Origin: an uncultured Acidimicrobiales bacterium
GTDB taxonomy: Bacteria; Actinomycetota; Acidimicrobiia; Acidimicrobiales; Aldehydirespiratoraceae
Assembly (NCBI GenBank): GCA_951812975.1
Contig: CATOTC010000002.1
Location: 1-64,000 of the forward strand
DNA length: 64,000 nucleotides
Direction of reading: 5' to 3'
Made by a program: the position numbers and the translations under genes. Of this stretch, positions 52,927-61,986 are shown piece by piece (positions within the stretch are counted from its first letter, which is position 1; each line of letters opens with the position of its first letter). The notes under the pieces are model-generated. The model was not told where the DNA came from. It searched no databases and saw only the letters and a list, made by a program, of their open reading frames with translations.

Positions 52927-54678
52927 TTGCCGCAATTCAATAGGAATCGGGGGAATTGGGTGGCGTTAGCGTTGTCGTTGAGCCTAGTTGTTGCTGGGTG
53001 TGGAGTAGACACCGAGGGACCGCTTGAAGAATCGAAGCCTGAACCGCTTGAAGAATCGAAGCCTGAACCGCTTGAAGAATCGAAGCCTGAACCGCTTGAA
53101 GAATCGAAGCCTGAACCGCTTGAAGAATCGAAGCCTGAACCGCTTGAAGAATCGAAGCCTGCTCAGGCTGCCGTCTCCGCCGGTGGGGGGCATTCGTGTT
53201 GGCTCAAGACTGACGCCACCATCACCTGCTGGGGCAACAACAGATACGGGCAGGCCGACGCGCCCGGCGGAACGTTCAGCGCCGTCACCGCCAGCTGGGA
53301 GCATTCGTGTGGGCTCAAGACTGACGCCACCATCACCTGCTGGGGCAACAACAGATACGGGCAGGCCGACGCGCCCGGCGGAACGTTCAGCGCCGTCACC
53401 GCCAGCTGGGGCAACAACAGCAGCGGGCAGGCCGACGCGCCCGGCGGAACGTTCAGCGCCGTCACCGCCAGCTGGGGCAACAACAGCAGCGGGCAGGCTG
53501 ATGCGCCCGGCGGAACGTTCAGCGCCGTCACCGCCGACGGGGGCGACAACAGCAGCGGGCAGGCCGACGCGCCCGGCGGAACGTTCAGCGCCGTCACCGC
53601 CGGTTGGGAGCATTCGTGTGGGATCAAGACTGACGCCACCATCACCTGCTGGGGCAACAACGACGAGGGGCAGGCCGACGCGCCCGGCGGAACGTTCAGC
53701 GCCGTCACCGCCGACGGGGGGCATTCGTGTGGGCTCAAGACTGACGCCACCATCACCTGCTGGGGCGACAACAGCAGCGGGCAGGCCGACGCGCCCGGCG
53801 GAACGTTCAGCGCCATCACCGCCGGCTGGGAGCATTCGTGTGGGCTCAAGGCTGACGCCACCATCACCTGCTGGGGCAACAACAGCAGCGGGCAGGCCGA
53901 CGCGCCCGGCGGAACGTTCAGCGCCGTCACCGCCGGCGGGGCGCATTCGTGTGGGCTAAAGACTGACGCCACCATCACCTGCTGGGGCAACAACAGCAGC
54001 GGGCAGGCCGATGCGCGCGGCGGAACGTTCAGCGCCATCAGCGCCGGCGGGGCGCATTCGTGTGGGCTAAAGACTGACGCCACCATCACCTGCTGGGGCG
54101 ACAACAGCAGCGGGCAGGCCGACGCGCCCGGCGGAACGTTCAGCGCCATCACCGCCGGCGGGGCGCATTCGTGTGGGCTAAAGACTGACGCCACCATCAC
54201 CTGCTGGGGCGACAACAGCAGCGGGCAGGCCGACGCGCCCGGCGGAACGTTCAGCGCCATCACCGCCGGCGGGGCGCATTCGTGTGGGCTCAAGGCTGAC
54301 GCCACCATCACCTGCTGGGGCAACAACGACGAGAGGCAGGCCGATGTGCCCGGCGGAACGTTCAGCGCCGTCACCGCCGGCGGGGTGCATTCGTGTGGGC
54401 TAAAGGCTGACGCCACCATCACCTGCTGGGGCAACAACGACGAGGGGCAGGCCGATGCGCCCGGCGGAACGTTCAGCGCCGTCACCGCCGGCTGGGAGCA
54501 TTCGTGTGGGCTAAAGACTGACGCCACCATCACCTGCTGGGGCAACAACGACGAGGGGCAGGCTGATGCGCCCGGCGGAACGTTCAGCGCCGTCACCGCC
54601 ACCGGGTGGCATTCGTGTGGGCTCAAGACTGACGCCACCATCGCCTGCTGGGGCAACTTCTCCGTACGAGTCGGATAA
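52927..54678 (+). CDS. Lipoprotein of RCC1-like repeats with a PLEESKPE linker
   Basis: About 583 residues from a probable TTG 52927; the frame is open upstream through transposase debris. Basic residues then VALALSLSLVVAGC form a lipoprotein signal. Six PLEESKPE units make a charged linker. Then 12 repeats of 37 residues (CGLKTDATITCWGNNSSGQ, then DAPGGTFSAVTAGG) and three 22-residue units form an RCC1-like array, where HSCGLK and WG..GQ recur; such repeats fold into beta-propeller blades. The three short units lack the same 15 residues. The protein is likely displayed on the cell surface. Function unknown; binding of proteins or glycans is plausible. Confidence 0.85.
   Translation: MPQFNRNRGNWVALALSLSLVVAGCGVDTEGPLEESKPEPLEESKPEPLEESKPEPLEESKPEPLEESKPEPLEESKPAQAAVSAGGGHSCWLKTDATITCWGNNRYGQADAPGGTFSAVTASWEHSCGLKTDATITCWGNNRYGQADAPGGTFSAVTASWGNNSSGQADAPGGTFSAVTASWGNNSSGQADAPGGTFSAVTADGGDNSSGQADAPGGTFSAVTAGWEHSCGIKTDATITCWGNNDEGQADAPGGTFSAVTADGGHSCGLKTDATITCWGDNSSGQADAPGGTFSAITAGWEHSCGLKADATITCWGNNSSGQADAPGGTFSAVTAGGAHSCGLKTDATITCWGNNSSGQADARGGTFSAISAGGAHSCGLKTDATITCWGDNSSGQADAPGGTFSAITAGGAHSCGLKTDATITCWGDNSSGQADAPGGTFSAITAGGAHSCGLKADATITCWGNNDERQADVPGGTFSAVTAGGVHSCGLKADATITCWGNNDEGQADAPGGTFSAVTAGWEHSCGLKTDATITCWGNNDEGQADAPGGTFSAVTATGWHSCGLKTDATIACWGNFSVRVG
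53020..53163 (+). repeat. 24-bp tandem repeat, six units (PLEESKPE)
   Basis: Exact or near-exact units of CCGCTTGAAGAATCGAAGCC plus TGAA code for PLEESKPE; the sixth ends PAQ. They sit between the lipoprotein signal and the RCC1-like domain. The lower G+C of the unit contrasts with the array after it. Confidence 0.95.
53164..54678 (+). repeat. 111-bp/66-bp repeat array of RCC1-like units
   Basis: Twelve units of 111 bp and three of 66 bp (about 53404-53601). The short units differ by the same 45-bp deletion each. Nucleotide identity between units is very high, including silent positions, so units were copied recently by recombination. Collapse or expansion in assembly is a risk. Confidence 0.9.
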
Positions 54679-54764
54679 ACGCGCCAGACACGAACACCGC
54701 AGCCGCCAACTGGCACGATACCAAGGTCTGCGGTTGGTTCTTGAATCGCTCGACTTCTAGTTTT

Positions 54765-54783
54765 GACAACCACGGAGGTTGTC
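54765..54783 (+). terminator. Possible terminator hairpin after the RCC1-like gene
   Basis: GACAACC and GGTTGTC pair perfectly around ACGGA, followed by CCCTTTT. It lies 86 bases after the stop codon at 54678. The T run is short, so it may instead be the end of a decayed insertion element. Confidence 0.45.
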
Positions 54784-54807
54784 CCTTTTGTGACGGGTTG
54801 GGGGTGA

Positions 54808-54856
54808 CCTCCTGAGGGAGGATGTGGGTGTTGTATTCCTGATTCGCCTCAGGAGG
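54808..54856. repeat. 10-bp inverted repeat before the IS481-like remnant
   Basis: CCTCCTGAGG at 54808-54817 and CCTCAGGAGG at 54847-54856 are perfect reverse complements, 29 bases apart. The right arm contains AGGAGG, the ribosome binding site of the transposase remnant starting at 54862, so the hairpin would limit its translation. Confidence 0.6.
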
Positions 54857-54861
54857 TTCCC

Positions 54862-55090
54862 ATGGCGACACAGACTAGACAGCCCCAGCATCGCAACGCG
54901 GCGTTGACGCCGGCTCAGCGTTTGAAGATGGTGAAGGTGCTTGTCGAGGACGGCTGGGGTGTCGCGGCTGTTGCGCAGCGGTTCTGAGTTGATCCAAAGA
55001 CTGTGCGTCCGTGAGCGTTGCATCGCGGCTCCCAGGTCAGCCGACTATGGGGAGATCGAAGACCTCGTCAGTTTCGCCCGCAGTTGAGAA
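54862..55090 (+). pseudogene. IS481-like transposase, N-terminal remnant
   Basis: ATG 54862 has AGGAGG upstream. The frame reads RNAALTPAQRLKMVKVLVED, then GWGVAAVAQRF, TGA, VDPKTVR, which is the helix-turn-helix start of IS481 transposases with one stop in it. A second stop follows and later traces such as GDRRPRQF appear in other frames. The rest of the element is missing. Confidence 0.65.
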
Positions 55091-55124
55091 CCGGCCCTCC
55101 GAGCGAAATGACGCAGCAGTGGGG

Positions 55125-56285
55125 TCACTTGTCCTTGGCGACGATCCACATTGCGAAGTACTGGGCGCCGCCGCCGTACGCATGACCGAACGCCGTGCGC
55201 GCGCCGTCGACTTGGTGCTCACCGGCCTCGCCCATCACCTGCAACGCGGCTTCAGCGAAACGGATCATCCCGGAGGCGCCGATGGCGTTGGACGACAAAA
55301 CCCCGCCCGAACAGTTCACCGGAAGGTCGCCGCCCTCGAGTCTGGTGGCACCGGCCTCGACCAACTGCCAGCCCTTGCCCTTCTCAGCAAACCCGAGAGA
55401 CTCCAGCCACATCGGCTCATACCAGGAGAACGGCACATACATCTCGACCGCGTCGATCTGTGAGCGGCGGTCGCCAATCCCGGCCTGGGCGAACACATCA
55501 TCAGCACACTGCTCACTGGCCGCGGGCGACACCATGTTGCGCCCACCATAAGAGTTCGACTCCGAGCGCATCGCGGTGCCCTTGATCCAAGCCACCGGAC
55601 CGTCATGGGCATCGCCACCCGCCTCGTCGGTCAACACCATCGCACAGGCACCGTCTGAAGACGGACAGGTCTCGGAATAGCGGATCGGATCCCACAACAT
55701 CGGTGACTCGACGACCTGCTCGAAGGTGAGATCGTGCTGGTGAAGGTGGGCGTAGGGGTTCTTCAAGGCGTGCTGGCGGTCCTTGAAGGCCACCAGACAA
55801 CCGATCAGTTCAGGAGCATCGCTCATGGCCATGTAGCGGCGCATGATCGGCGAGAAATAACCGCCGGCGCCAGCGTTGACCGAAGTGGTGAACGGCTGGG
55901 GAAGCGACAGCGCCCACATTGCGTTGGACTCCGACTGCTTCTCCCAGGCAATCGTCAGAACCGTGGAATGGACCCGGCTCTGAACCATCGAGGCGGCAAC
56001 ACACGCTGTGGACCCGCCGACCGACCCAGCGGTGTGGACCCGCATGATGGGCTTGCCGACGCAACCGAGAGCTTCGGCAAGGTAGATCTCGGGCATCATC
56101 ACGCCCTCGAAGAAGTCTGGGGCCTTGCCCATGATCACCGCGTCGATGTCCGCCCAGGTCTTGTGGGCCGTATCGAGTGCACGCTGCGCTGCCTCCCGCA
56201 GCAGACCGGCCATCGACACGTCGCCGCGCGTCGACGCGTACTTGGTCTGGCCCACACCGATTACGGCTGTTCGTTCCTTGCCCAT
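55125..56285 (-). CDS. Thiolase-like protein (lipid-transfer protein/SCP2-thiolase type)
   Basis: 386 residues from ATG 56285, with GGAGGGGGA six bases upstream. AVIGVGQTKYAS starts the thiolase fold; VHTAGSVGGSTACVAASMV carries the nucleophile region and QVDGARTAFGHAYGGG-like ending the C-terminal loop. Non-decarboxylating thiolases of this type (Ltp) act with DUF35 proteins in steroid side-chain aldol cleavage in Actinobacteria. The preceding gene encodes a second thiolase-like chain and before that a double DUF35 protein, which supports a multi-subunit complex. Confidence 0.88.
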   Translation of the reverse strand: MGKERTAVIGVGQTKYASTRGDVSMAGLLREAAQRALDTAHKTWADIDAVIMGKAPDFFEGVMMPEIYLAEALGCVGKPIMRVHTAGSVGGSTACVAASMVQSRVHSTVLTIAWEKQSESNAMWALSLPQPFTTSVNAGAGGYFSPIMRRYMAMSDAPELIGCLVAFKDRQHALKNPYAHLHQHDLTFEQVVESPMLWDPIRYSETCPSSDGACAMVLTDEAGGDAHDGPVAWIKGTAMRSESNSYGGRNMVSPAASEQCADDVFAQAGIGDRRSQIDAVEMYVPFSWYEPMWLESLGFAEKGKGWQLVEAGATRLEGGDLPVNCSGGVLSSNAIGASGMIRFAEAALQVMGEAGEHQVDGARTAFGHAYGGGAQYFAMWIVAKDK

Positions 56286-56287
56286 GA

Positions 56288-57340
56288 TCACTCCCCCTCC
56301 AACACTGCGACCAGGTTCTGTTGCAGACAGGGACCGGAGGTGGCGTGCGCCACACCACGGTCACCGTCACCTCTGACGATCCGCTCGAATACCTCGCCGA
56401 AACGGATCAGGCCCGCAGCCATCATCGTGTTGGCCGCCAGAGCACCCCCGGACGGGTTCACAGAGACACTGTCGTCGAGCCCGAGCGCCTGTGTCAGCAC
56501 GGCCTCTGAGGTTGTGAACGGCGCATGCAACTCAGCGAAGTCGATCCGGTCGGCGCCGACACCCGATCTGTTCGCGGCAATAGCTGCCGATGAGGCTGAG
56601 GTCAGGTCCCTCACACCCAGAGTGTGAGCATCGCTGCGATGGTCGATCCCGCGTATCCACACAGGGCGTTCACACAGCGAGCGTGCCCGGTCGCCGACAG
56701 CCAACACCATCGCCGCGCCGCCATCGGCGGACGCGCCGATGTCGGAGGGCCGCAGGGGATCCGACAGGTACGGCTCCGCGAGGATCTCTTCGACCGACTT
56801 CTGCTCAGTACGGACCGCATGGGGGTTGGTGGACGCGTTCAGTCGGGAACGGCTGGCCGTCTCAGCCAACTGTCGTTCGCTCACCTTGCCCGACTCCAGC
56901 AGCATCCGGGCCGCGAGCCCCTCGATGGCGTAGGCATCGGGCCAGAGCGGAGCGACATAGTAGGGATCCATCTGGGTCGCGAGGACATCACGCAACGAAC
57001 CCGGTGACGACTTCCCGTAGGAATACACGAACGCGGTGTCGATGTCCTCGCACTGCAGCTTGACCCACGCCTCATAGAGGGCCCAGGCACCGTCCTGTTC
57101 GACATGGCTCTCGCTGATGGGCGGAACGGGGCCTGTGCCGTCGATGGTCATCACGAACGAGAATGCCTGGCCCGCAAGGAAGTCTGAGGAGCCCGAGCAG
57201 GTGAAGCCCATGTCCCTCTGGGTCAGGCCCACCGCATCTTTGGCCTGTTCCATCAACGGGATCATCATTTCGACTTCTGACTCGTTGGGAATCGCCGCCT
57301 CCTGGCGCTGGGCGAACGAGACCATGGCAACGTCTTTCAT
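56288..57340 (-). CDS. Second thiolase-like protein
   Basis: 350 residues from ATG 57340. It is thiolase-fold throughout: MVSFAQRQEAAIPNESEVEM, VLATQMDPYYVAPLW, SADGGAAMVLAVGD, and NPSGGALAANTMMAAGL near the end. In the nucleophile region the Cys-centred loop reads HVEQDGAWALYEA with no Cys, so it may be the non-catalytic partner of the chain encoded at 55125. It is two bases before that gene and overlaps the DUF35 gene by four. Confidence 0.85.
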   Translation of the reverse strand: MKDVAMVSFAQRQEAAIPNESEVEMMIPLMEQAKDAVGLTQRDMGFTCSGSSDFLAGQAFSFVMTIDGTGPVPPISESHVEQDGAWALYEAWVKLQCEDIDTAFVYSYGKSSPGSLRDVLATQMDPYYVAPLWPDAYAIEGLAARMLLESGKVSERQLAETASRSRLNASTNPHAVRTEQKSVEEILAEPYLSDPLRPSDIGASADGGAAMVLAVGDRARSLCERPVWIRGIDHRSDAHTLGVRDLTSASSAAIAANRSGVGADRIDFAELHAPFTTSEAVLTQALGLDDSVSVNPSGGALAANTMMAAGLIRFGEVFERIVRGDGDRGVAHATSGPCLQQNLVAVLEGE

Positions 57341-58356
57341 GATGTGGATCCCCCCTTCTGCTGGGGGCCGACTCGGCCGATGCACTCGATGTCGGCGATT
57401 ACTTCATCGGGCTCCCCGGTGGGTTCCCAACCCAGAATGTTGGTCGCCGATATCTTGAGTTCATCGTCGGGTTTCCAGACCGCTCTGACCCGCATGCCCA
57501 GGCGCACAGACTCCGGTTCACAGTTGATCACCAGTCCCATGAACCCGACCGACGCGCCGTCGAGGACGATCCAGGCCGAACAGTACGGCGGCTGAAGGTC
57601 CGGGCGGGTCGCAATCGGCACTCGGGTGATGTTGAACGACTCCACGTATCCCACATCAGCCAACTCGACCGTCTCGGTTGTGGCCTTGCCCGCCACCGGG
57701 CTCACCCCCCGGGGAGGGACGAAAACCTGACCCGTTTCACCGCAGCGATCACCGATAATCCGCTTCTCCTTCATCGCATGGAGGTACTGCGAGAGGGCCC
57801 GCCCGGGCGTGTAGGAGTAGCTCAAACGAATCGGTGTGCGCACGCTCTGCACCGGCTCGACCGTGTCAAGGTCGACCGTGCTCGGGGGCTTGGCCGATGA
57901 GGTCCCGTCAGGCTCGTCGGAGCAGGGAACGAATCCGCGAATGTCGGTGATGTGTCCCTCTCGGGCTTCGCGCCATTGGGTCTGCACCCGCATCCCCGTC
58001 GACATCTGTTCGGGGCCGTCGACGAGGACCGCGTGCAGCATCGTGGTGTCGGCGCCGTCGAGTTGGATGAGCGCCCAGGCGACGGGTTGGGTGAAAGGCT
58101 GTTGGTCACGCAACGGGCCGCCCCATGACCACGACACGACCGTGCCGGTCTGCTGAACTTCCACAAGCTCACCCAGAGGCGATGCGTCAGCCGGGTCGTA
58201 CTCCAGCGGCGGACACATCACGGTGCCGTCGGCCCGCTTCACGCCGAGCACCACACCCTCTCGCAGCCCGGTGAGGAACCGTCCCAGAACCGGCCCGGTA
58301 GTGCGGATGAACGGATACTCGAGAACTAGTGGCGCTTGCAGCACTTCTTGAGGCAT
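57337..58356 (-). CDS. Double DUF35 (zinc-ribbon/OB-fold) protein
   Basis: 339 residues from ATG 58356, preceded by GGGGGAGGG. Two copies of the rubredoxin-like plus OB-fold unit are visible: GTVVSWSWGGP with MSTGMRVQTQW in the first, and VGYVESFNITRVP with RLGMRVRAVW in the second. The second ribbon begins GDRCGETGQVFVPPRG, so few Cys remain for zinc. DUF35 proteins bind acyl-CoA and work with thiolase-like partners, here the two following genes, to which it is coupled. Confidence 0.85.
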   Translation of the reverse strand: MPQEVLQAPLVLEYPFIRTTGPVLGRFLTGLREGVVLGVKRADGTVMCPPLEYDPADASPLGELVEVQQTGTVVSWSWGGPLRDQQPFTQPVAWALIQLDGADTTMLHAVLVDGPEQMSTGMRVQTQWREAREGHITDIRGFVPCSDEPDGTSSAKPPSTVDLDTVEPVQSVRTPIRLSYSYTPGRALSQYLHAMKEKRIIGDRCGETGQVFVPPRGVSPVAGKATTETVELADVGYVESFNITRVPIATRPDLQPPYCSAWIVLDGASVGFMGLVINCEPESVRLGMRVRAVWKPDDELKISATNILGWEPTGEPDEVIADIECIGRVGPQQKGGSTS

Positions 58357-58640
58357 ACGGCCCTCCCCCGGGTCTCTGACGTCTGACAGCGGCGCCGAAC
58401 CTACAACGGATTGCTCGTTACGCGCTAATGCGGGCACGCCGGTCGGCCTGCGCAAGCGCCTCAACCTAGCGCTCCTCGACACAATCGAGGGTGGGGTCCA
58501 CCTCCAACTCCACGGCAGGTGGTTCGGCGCCGAAAACTAGCCGGCTTCGATCACTAGAACCACGGCCACACCGCCCGAATGATCAACCGCTGCAACCGCG
58601 GTTGGTCGAAGGCAGTTCCGGGTGTGCGAAACTCACTGCC

Positions 58641-60251
58641 GTGGGAGAACCTGAACCGCAGACCGGCTCGGCTGAGCATGGGCGCGAGGTCAGCGGCGTG
58701 GCGCGCATGGCGCCGGAGCGCCGGGCCGTTGCGAGTGAACACGGCGACTTGACCTTCGCGGAACTCGACAGGGATGCCGAAAGACTCGCCGGTTACCTCC
58801 AGAATGCAGGATTGGCAGCAGGTGACGTGGTGGCGCTGCTGTGCACAAACCGTCCGGAGTGGATCGTCACCCAGCAGGCCGCTCTGCGTTCGGGGCTGCG
58901 GCTGGTGCCGGTCAACTGGCATCTGAAACGGGACGACATCTCCTATGTCATCGCCGATTCCGGCGCTCGGGCGCTCATCACCGAAGACAAGTTCATTCGT
59001 GAACTCAGCGCCAGTGAACTCAGCGCCAGTGAACTCAGCGCCAGTGAACTCAGCGCCAGTGAACTCAGCGACGAGGTTCGAGACATCCCGACCCGGATCG
59101 TAATCGGCGACGATGTCGAGGGTTTCACGGGCTTCGCTGAAGTGCTCTCCCAGCCATTGCCCACAGATCCCCTACGTCCTCGCGGATCGTTGATGGTCTA
59201 CACCTCTGGCAGCACGGGTCGCCCCAAAGGGGTTCGCCAAGCCGACGGCTCGACGAGCAGCGGAGCAGCGATCGGCGCGGCCATGGTGGCGATGTTCGGC
59301 CTCGACGTCGACCGTGGCGACCAGATGCTGTGCCCGGCGCCGCTGTACCACTCCGGACCCAGCAGAATATGTTCTGAATGGCCGCTCGGCGCTGGTGTCA
59401 CCGTTCATCTGATGGCCCGTTTCGATCCCGAGGCCGCGCTCAAGCTGATCGACACGCAGCGGCTGACGCACGCTTTCTTCGTTCCGACCATGTTCCATCG
59501 AATGCTCGGCGTCGCCGACCGGACCCGCTACGACGTGAGCAGCCTCAGGTTCGTGCTTCACGGCGCGGGTCCCTGCAGCGCCGTGATCAAGGCGCAGATG
59601 TTCGACTGGTTCGGGCCGATCGTCCATGAGATGTATGCCGCCACAGAAGGACCCGGAACCTGGATCCAGCCCCAGGAGTGGCTTGAGCATCCCGGCAGCG
59701 TGGGACGGACCGACCCGACCCGACTGCAGATCCGCCTCGACGACGGTGAGACAGCCGAGCCCCTCCACCACGGCACGGTGTGGTCGCGGGCCACTACCCC
59801 GTTCCACTATCACGACGACCCCGACAAGACCGCGGCTACATTCGACGCCTCCGGCGAGTGGTACACGGTTGGAGACCGCGGCTACATCGACGACGACGGC
59901 TACCTGTATTTGACCGGGCGCACCGCCGAGTGCATCGTCTCGGGCGGCGTGAACCTCTACCCGGCCCGGGTCGATGAGGCGCTCGTCGGCCATCGCGGAG
60001 TTCTCGACGGCGCCGCCTTCGCGCTCGACGACGTCGAGTTCGGCCAGGTGATGGCCGCGGCGATAATTCCCGCAGCGATTCCCGCGGATGGGGCCTCCAC
60101 CGACGATCTGATCGAATCGGTCGTCTCCCACTGTCGAGAGACGATCGGCTCGCAACTCACACCCCGACAGGTGTTCATCGTCGATGAACTCCCCCGCACG
60201 GAGGCCGGCAAGCTGTACCGCCACCGACTCACTAAGCAGTTCTCGACCTAG
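58641..60251 (+). CDS. Acyl-CoA synthetase (AMP-dependent) with ELSAS repeat
   Basis: 536 residues from a likely GTG 58641; the frame is open to 58491 and the start is uncertain. VYTSGSTGRPKGVRQ, MYAATEGPGTW, YTVGDRGYIDDDGYLYLTGR and the intact C-terminal lysine in PRTEAGKLYRHRL show a complete ligase. After the first domain (about residue 122-143) stand four ELSAS units coded by 15-bp repeats. It is divergent from the DUF35/thiolase operon and next to a TetR gene, so it may activate the acid that the operon degrades. Confidence 0.9.
   Translation: MGEPEPQTGSAEHGREVSGVARMAPERRAVASEHGDLTFAELDRDAERLAGYLQNAGLAAGDVVALLCTNRPEWIVTQQAALRSGLRLVPVNWHLKRDDISYVIADSGARALITEDKFIRELSASELSASELSASELSASELSDEVRDIPTRIVIGDDVEGFTGFAEVLSQPLPTDPLRPRGSLMVYTSGSTGRPKGVRQADGSTSSGAAIGAAMVAMFGLDVDRGDQMLCPAPLYHSGPSRICSEWPLGAGVTVHLMARFDPEAALKLIDTQRLTHAFFVPTMFHRMLGVADRTRYDVSSLRFVLHGAGPCSAVIKAQMFDWFGPIVHEMYAATEGPGTWIQPQEWLEHPGSVGRTDPTRLQIRLDDGETAEPLHHGTVWSRATTPFHYHDDPDKTAATFDASGEWYTVGDRGYIDDDGYLYLTGRTAECIVSGGVNLYPARVDEALVGHRGVLDGAAFALDDVEFGQVMAAAIIPAAIPADGASTDDLIESVVSHCRETIGSQLTPRQVFIVDELPRTEAGKLYRHRLTKQFST
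59001..59069 (+). repeat. 15-bp tandem repeat in the CoA ligase gene
   Basis: Four exact copies of GAACTCAGCGCCAGT (59001-59060) plus a partial fifth code for ELSAS. They lie at a surface loop of the N-terminal domain as judged from the family pattern. Confidence 0.95.
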
Positions 60252-60278
60252 CCCGCCCCAAGTACCCCGTGAGCCGAC

Positions 60279-60872
60279 CTAGTCGGCGAGGAACAGTTCG
60301 GCGGCGTCCTGCAGCTCGCGTACGCCCTGCTCGAAGGGGTTCCAGCCGTTCTTCCAGGCGATCAGTTCTGAGAACCAGATGTGTTCGAGAGAACGGATCA
60401 CCTTGTCGCGGCGGGCGGGCGGATAGTCGCTTCCGAATGCGGTCCCGAGCATCGCGCTGAAGGTCTCGTGCATGTCCTGCTGGCAGGCCGCCACCTGCTC
60501 CCCCTGTGCCACCAACCCGCCGATCAGGGCGGCGCTTACCTTCTGATTGCTCTGCATCGCCTGCGTCACCCGCCCCAGCAGATCCAAGACCCGCTCCAGC
60601 GTCGTGTCACCACGAGCGGGATTTCGGGCAACGCTGGTCTCGAGCCCTCGAATCCATTCGGCGAGCGACTCCGCGAGCAGATGGTCCTTCGAGCTGAAGT
60701 AGTGGTACACGGTGCCCATCGCGACATCGGCGCGCTCGGCTACCTCCCGCATCTGCACTCCCTCGTAGCCGCCTTCCCCGGCGAGGTCCATCGCCGCTCG
60801 CAGGACCCGCTGCCGGCGCTGAGCCTGCCGGTCCGTGAGGGTGTTGGCGGTGAGGGTTCTTTCCGGACGCAC
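60279..60872 (-). CDS. TetR family transcriptional regulator
   Basis: 197 residues. The helix-turn-helix spans RVLRAAMDLAGEGGYEGVQMREVAERADVAMGTVYHYFSSKDHLL (about 23-67, read in parts), with AMGTVYHYF as recognition helix region. The ligand domain (IRGLETSVARNPARGDTTLERV) resembles KstR-type regulators of lipid or steroid catabolism, a weak match. It is convergent with the CoA ligase and divergent from the LLM gene; it probably controls this cluster. Confidence 0.9.
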   Translation of the reverse strand: MRPERTLTANTLTDRQAQRRQRVLRAAMDLAGEGGYEGVQMREVAERADVAMGTVYHYFSSKDHLLAESLAEWIRGLETSVARNPARGDTTLERVLDLLGRVTQAMQSNQKVSAALIGGLVAQGEQVAACQQDMHETFSAMLGTAFGSDYPPARRDKVIRSLEHIWFSELIAWKNGWNPFEQGVRELQDAAELFLAD

Positions 60873-60966
60873 GCCGAGATGTTAGCGATGCGACCTCAAT
60901 CAACAGAATTCGCTTCGGCGCGCAGCCGACTTCGGGCGACCGCAGATTCTGGAATAGCTTCGTGGA

Positions 60967-61986
60967 ATGCTGATCGATGTTTCGTTCACCGGTGATCTGT
61001 CCGGAGCCGCGGCACGCGCCGCCGAGGTGGCCGCGACCGGGATCGACGGACTCTTCACCTTCGAAGGGAACAGCGACGTCTTCTTTCCGCTGGTGCATGC
61101 AACCGAACTCGACGTCGACCTCTACACCAACGTCGCGATCGCCTTCCCCCGTTCGCCCATGCACCTCGCCTACTCGGCATGGGACCTTCAGCGCGCCAGC
61201 GGAGGCCGCTTCGCGCTCGGGCTCGGAACCCAGATCAAACCCCACATCGAACGGCGCTTCTCAGCGCAGTGGGGCCGCCCGGTAGAACGCATGGTCGAGT
61301 TGATCACGGTGCTGCGCGCCGTCTGGGCCAACTGGAGCGACCAGACTCCACTTGCGCACCGCGGCGAGTTCTACCGAGTCGACCTGATGACCCCGATCTT
61401 CGTGCCGGCACCACTCAGGCACCCGGTTCCGAGAATCTGGGTCGGAGCGCTCGGGCCCCGCATGACACGGGCGATGGCCGCGCACGCCGACGGGATCATC
61501 ATCCACCCGTTCAACACCGGTGCGTTCCTGGCCGACCAGACGATGCCGATGATCCAAAACGGCCTCGCCGAGGGCGGCCGGGATCGGTCGTCGCTGACAC
61601 TCAACGTCGGCTGTATCGCGGCCCCGTGCCTGACCGACGAGGAGTACGAGCGGGCAACTGACGCGATCCGCTTCAATCTCGCGTTCTACGGTTCCACCCC
61701 CGCCTACCGGGTCGTGCTCGACCATCACGGACTCGGCGACCTGCAACCCCGGTTGCGCGAGGTCACCAAGACCGGGGACTGGGCAACGCTGGGCGAACTC
61801 GTCGACAATGATGTTGTCGACCTGCTGGCGGTGCGCGGCACCCCTGCTGACTGCGCCGAGCGGCTGCGCGCAGAATACGGCAATCACGCAGACCGCCTCT
61901 CCTTGACTGTGACCGCATCAACCAACGAGGCCCTCGCCGAGATGATCCAACAATTGAAGGCGGGGCAGTCTCCTCAGTCGAGATGA
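60967..61986 (+). CDS. LLM-class F420-dependent oxidoreductase
   Basis: 339 residues. GIDGLFTFEGNSDVFFPLV, NVAIAFPRSPMHLAYSAWDLQ and GGRFALGLGTQIKPHIERRF are typical of the long mycobacterial/Acidimicrobiia LLM group (read in parts); VPRIWVGALGPRMTRAM follows. Substrate unknown; members often act in lipid or xenobiotic catabolism. The 94-base gap to the divergent tetR gene likely holds both promoters. It ends 13 bases into the convergent Rieske gene. Confidence 0.9.
   Translation: MLIDVSFTGDLSGAAARAAEVAATGIDGLFTFEGNSDVFFPLVHATELDVDLYTNVAIAFPRSPMHLAYSAWDLQRASGGRFALGLGTQIKPHIERRFSAQWGRPVERMVELITVLRAVWANWSDQTPLAHRGEFYRVDLMTPIFVPAPLRHPVPRIWVGALGPRMTRAMAAHADGIIIHPFNTGAFLADQTMPMIQNGLAEGGRDRSSLTLNVGCIAAPCLTDEEYERATDAIRFNLAFYGSTPAYRVVLDHHGLGDLQPRLREVTKTGDWATLGELVDNDVVDLLAVRGTPADCAERLRAEYGNHADRLSLTVTASTNEALAEMIQQLKAGQSPQSR

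Noticed and set aside
53020-54678. CRISPR array
   Set aside because: Direct repeats are contiguous and coding with no variable spacers; no cas gene is near.
53163-54773. Long minus-strand open frame of 536 codons opposite the RCC1-like array
   Set aside because: It mirrors the repeat in another frame, lacks a start with ribosome binding site and matches no family; the plus-strand frame has a lipoprotein signal and recognisable repeats.
54985-54987. In-frame TGA in the IS481-like transposase remnant as another selenocysteine codon
   Set aside because: The position is not a Cys column, a further stop and frame changes follow, and the rest of the gene is missing. It is decay.
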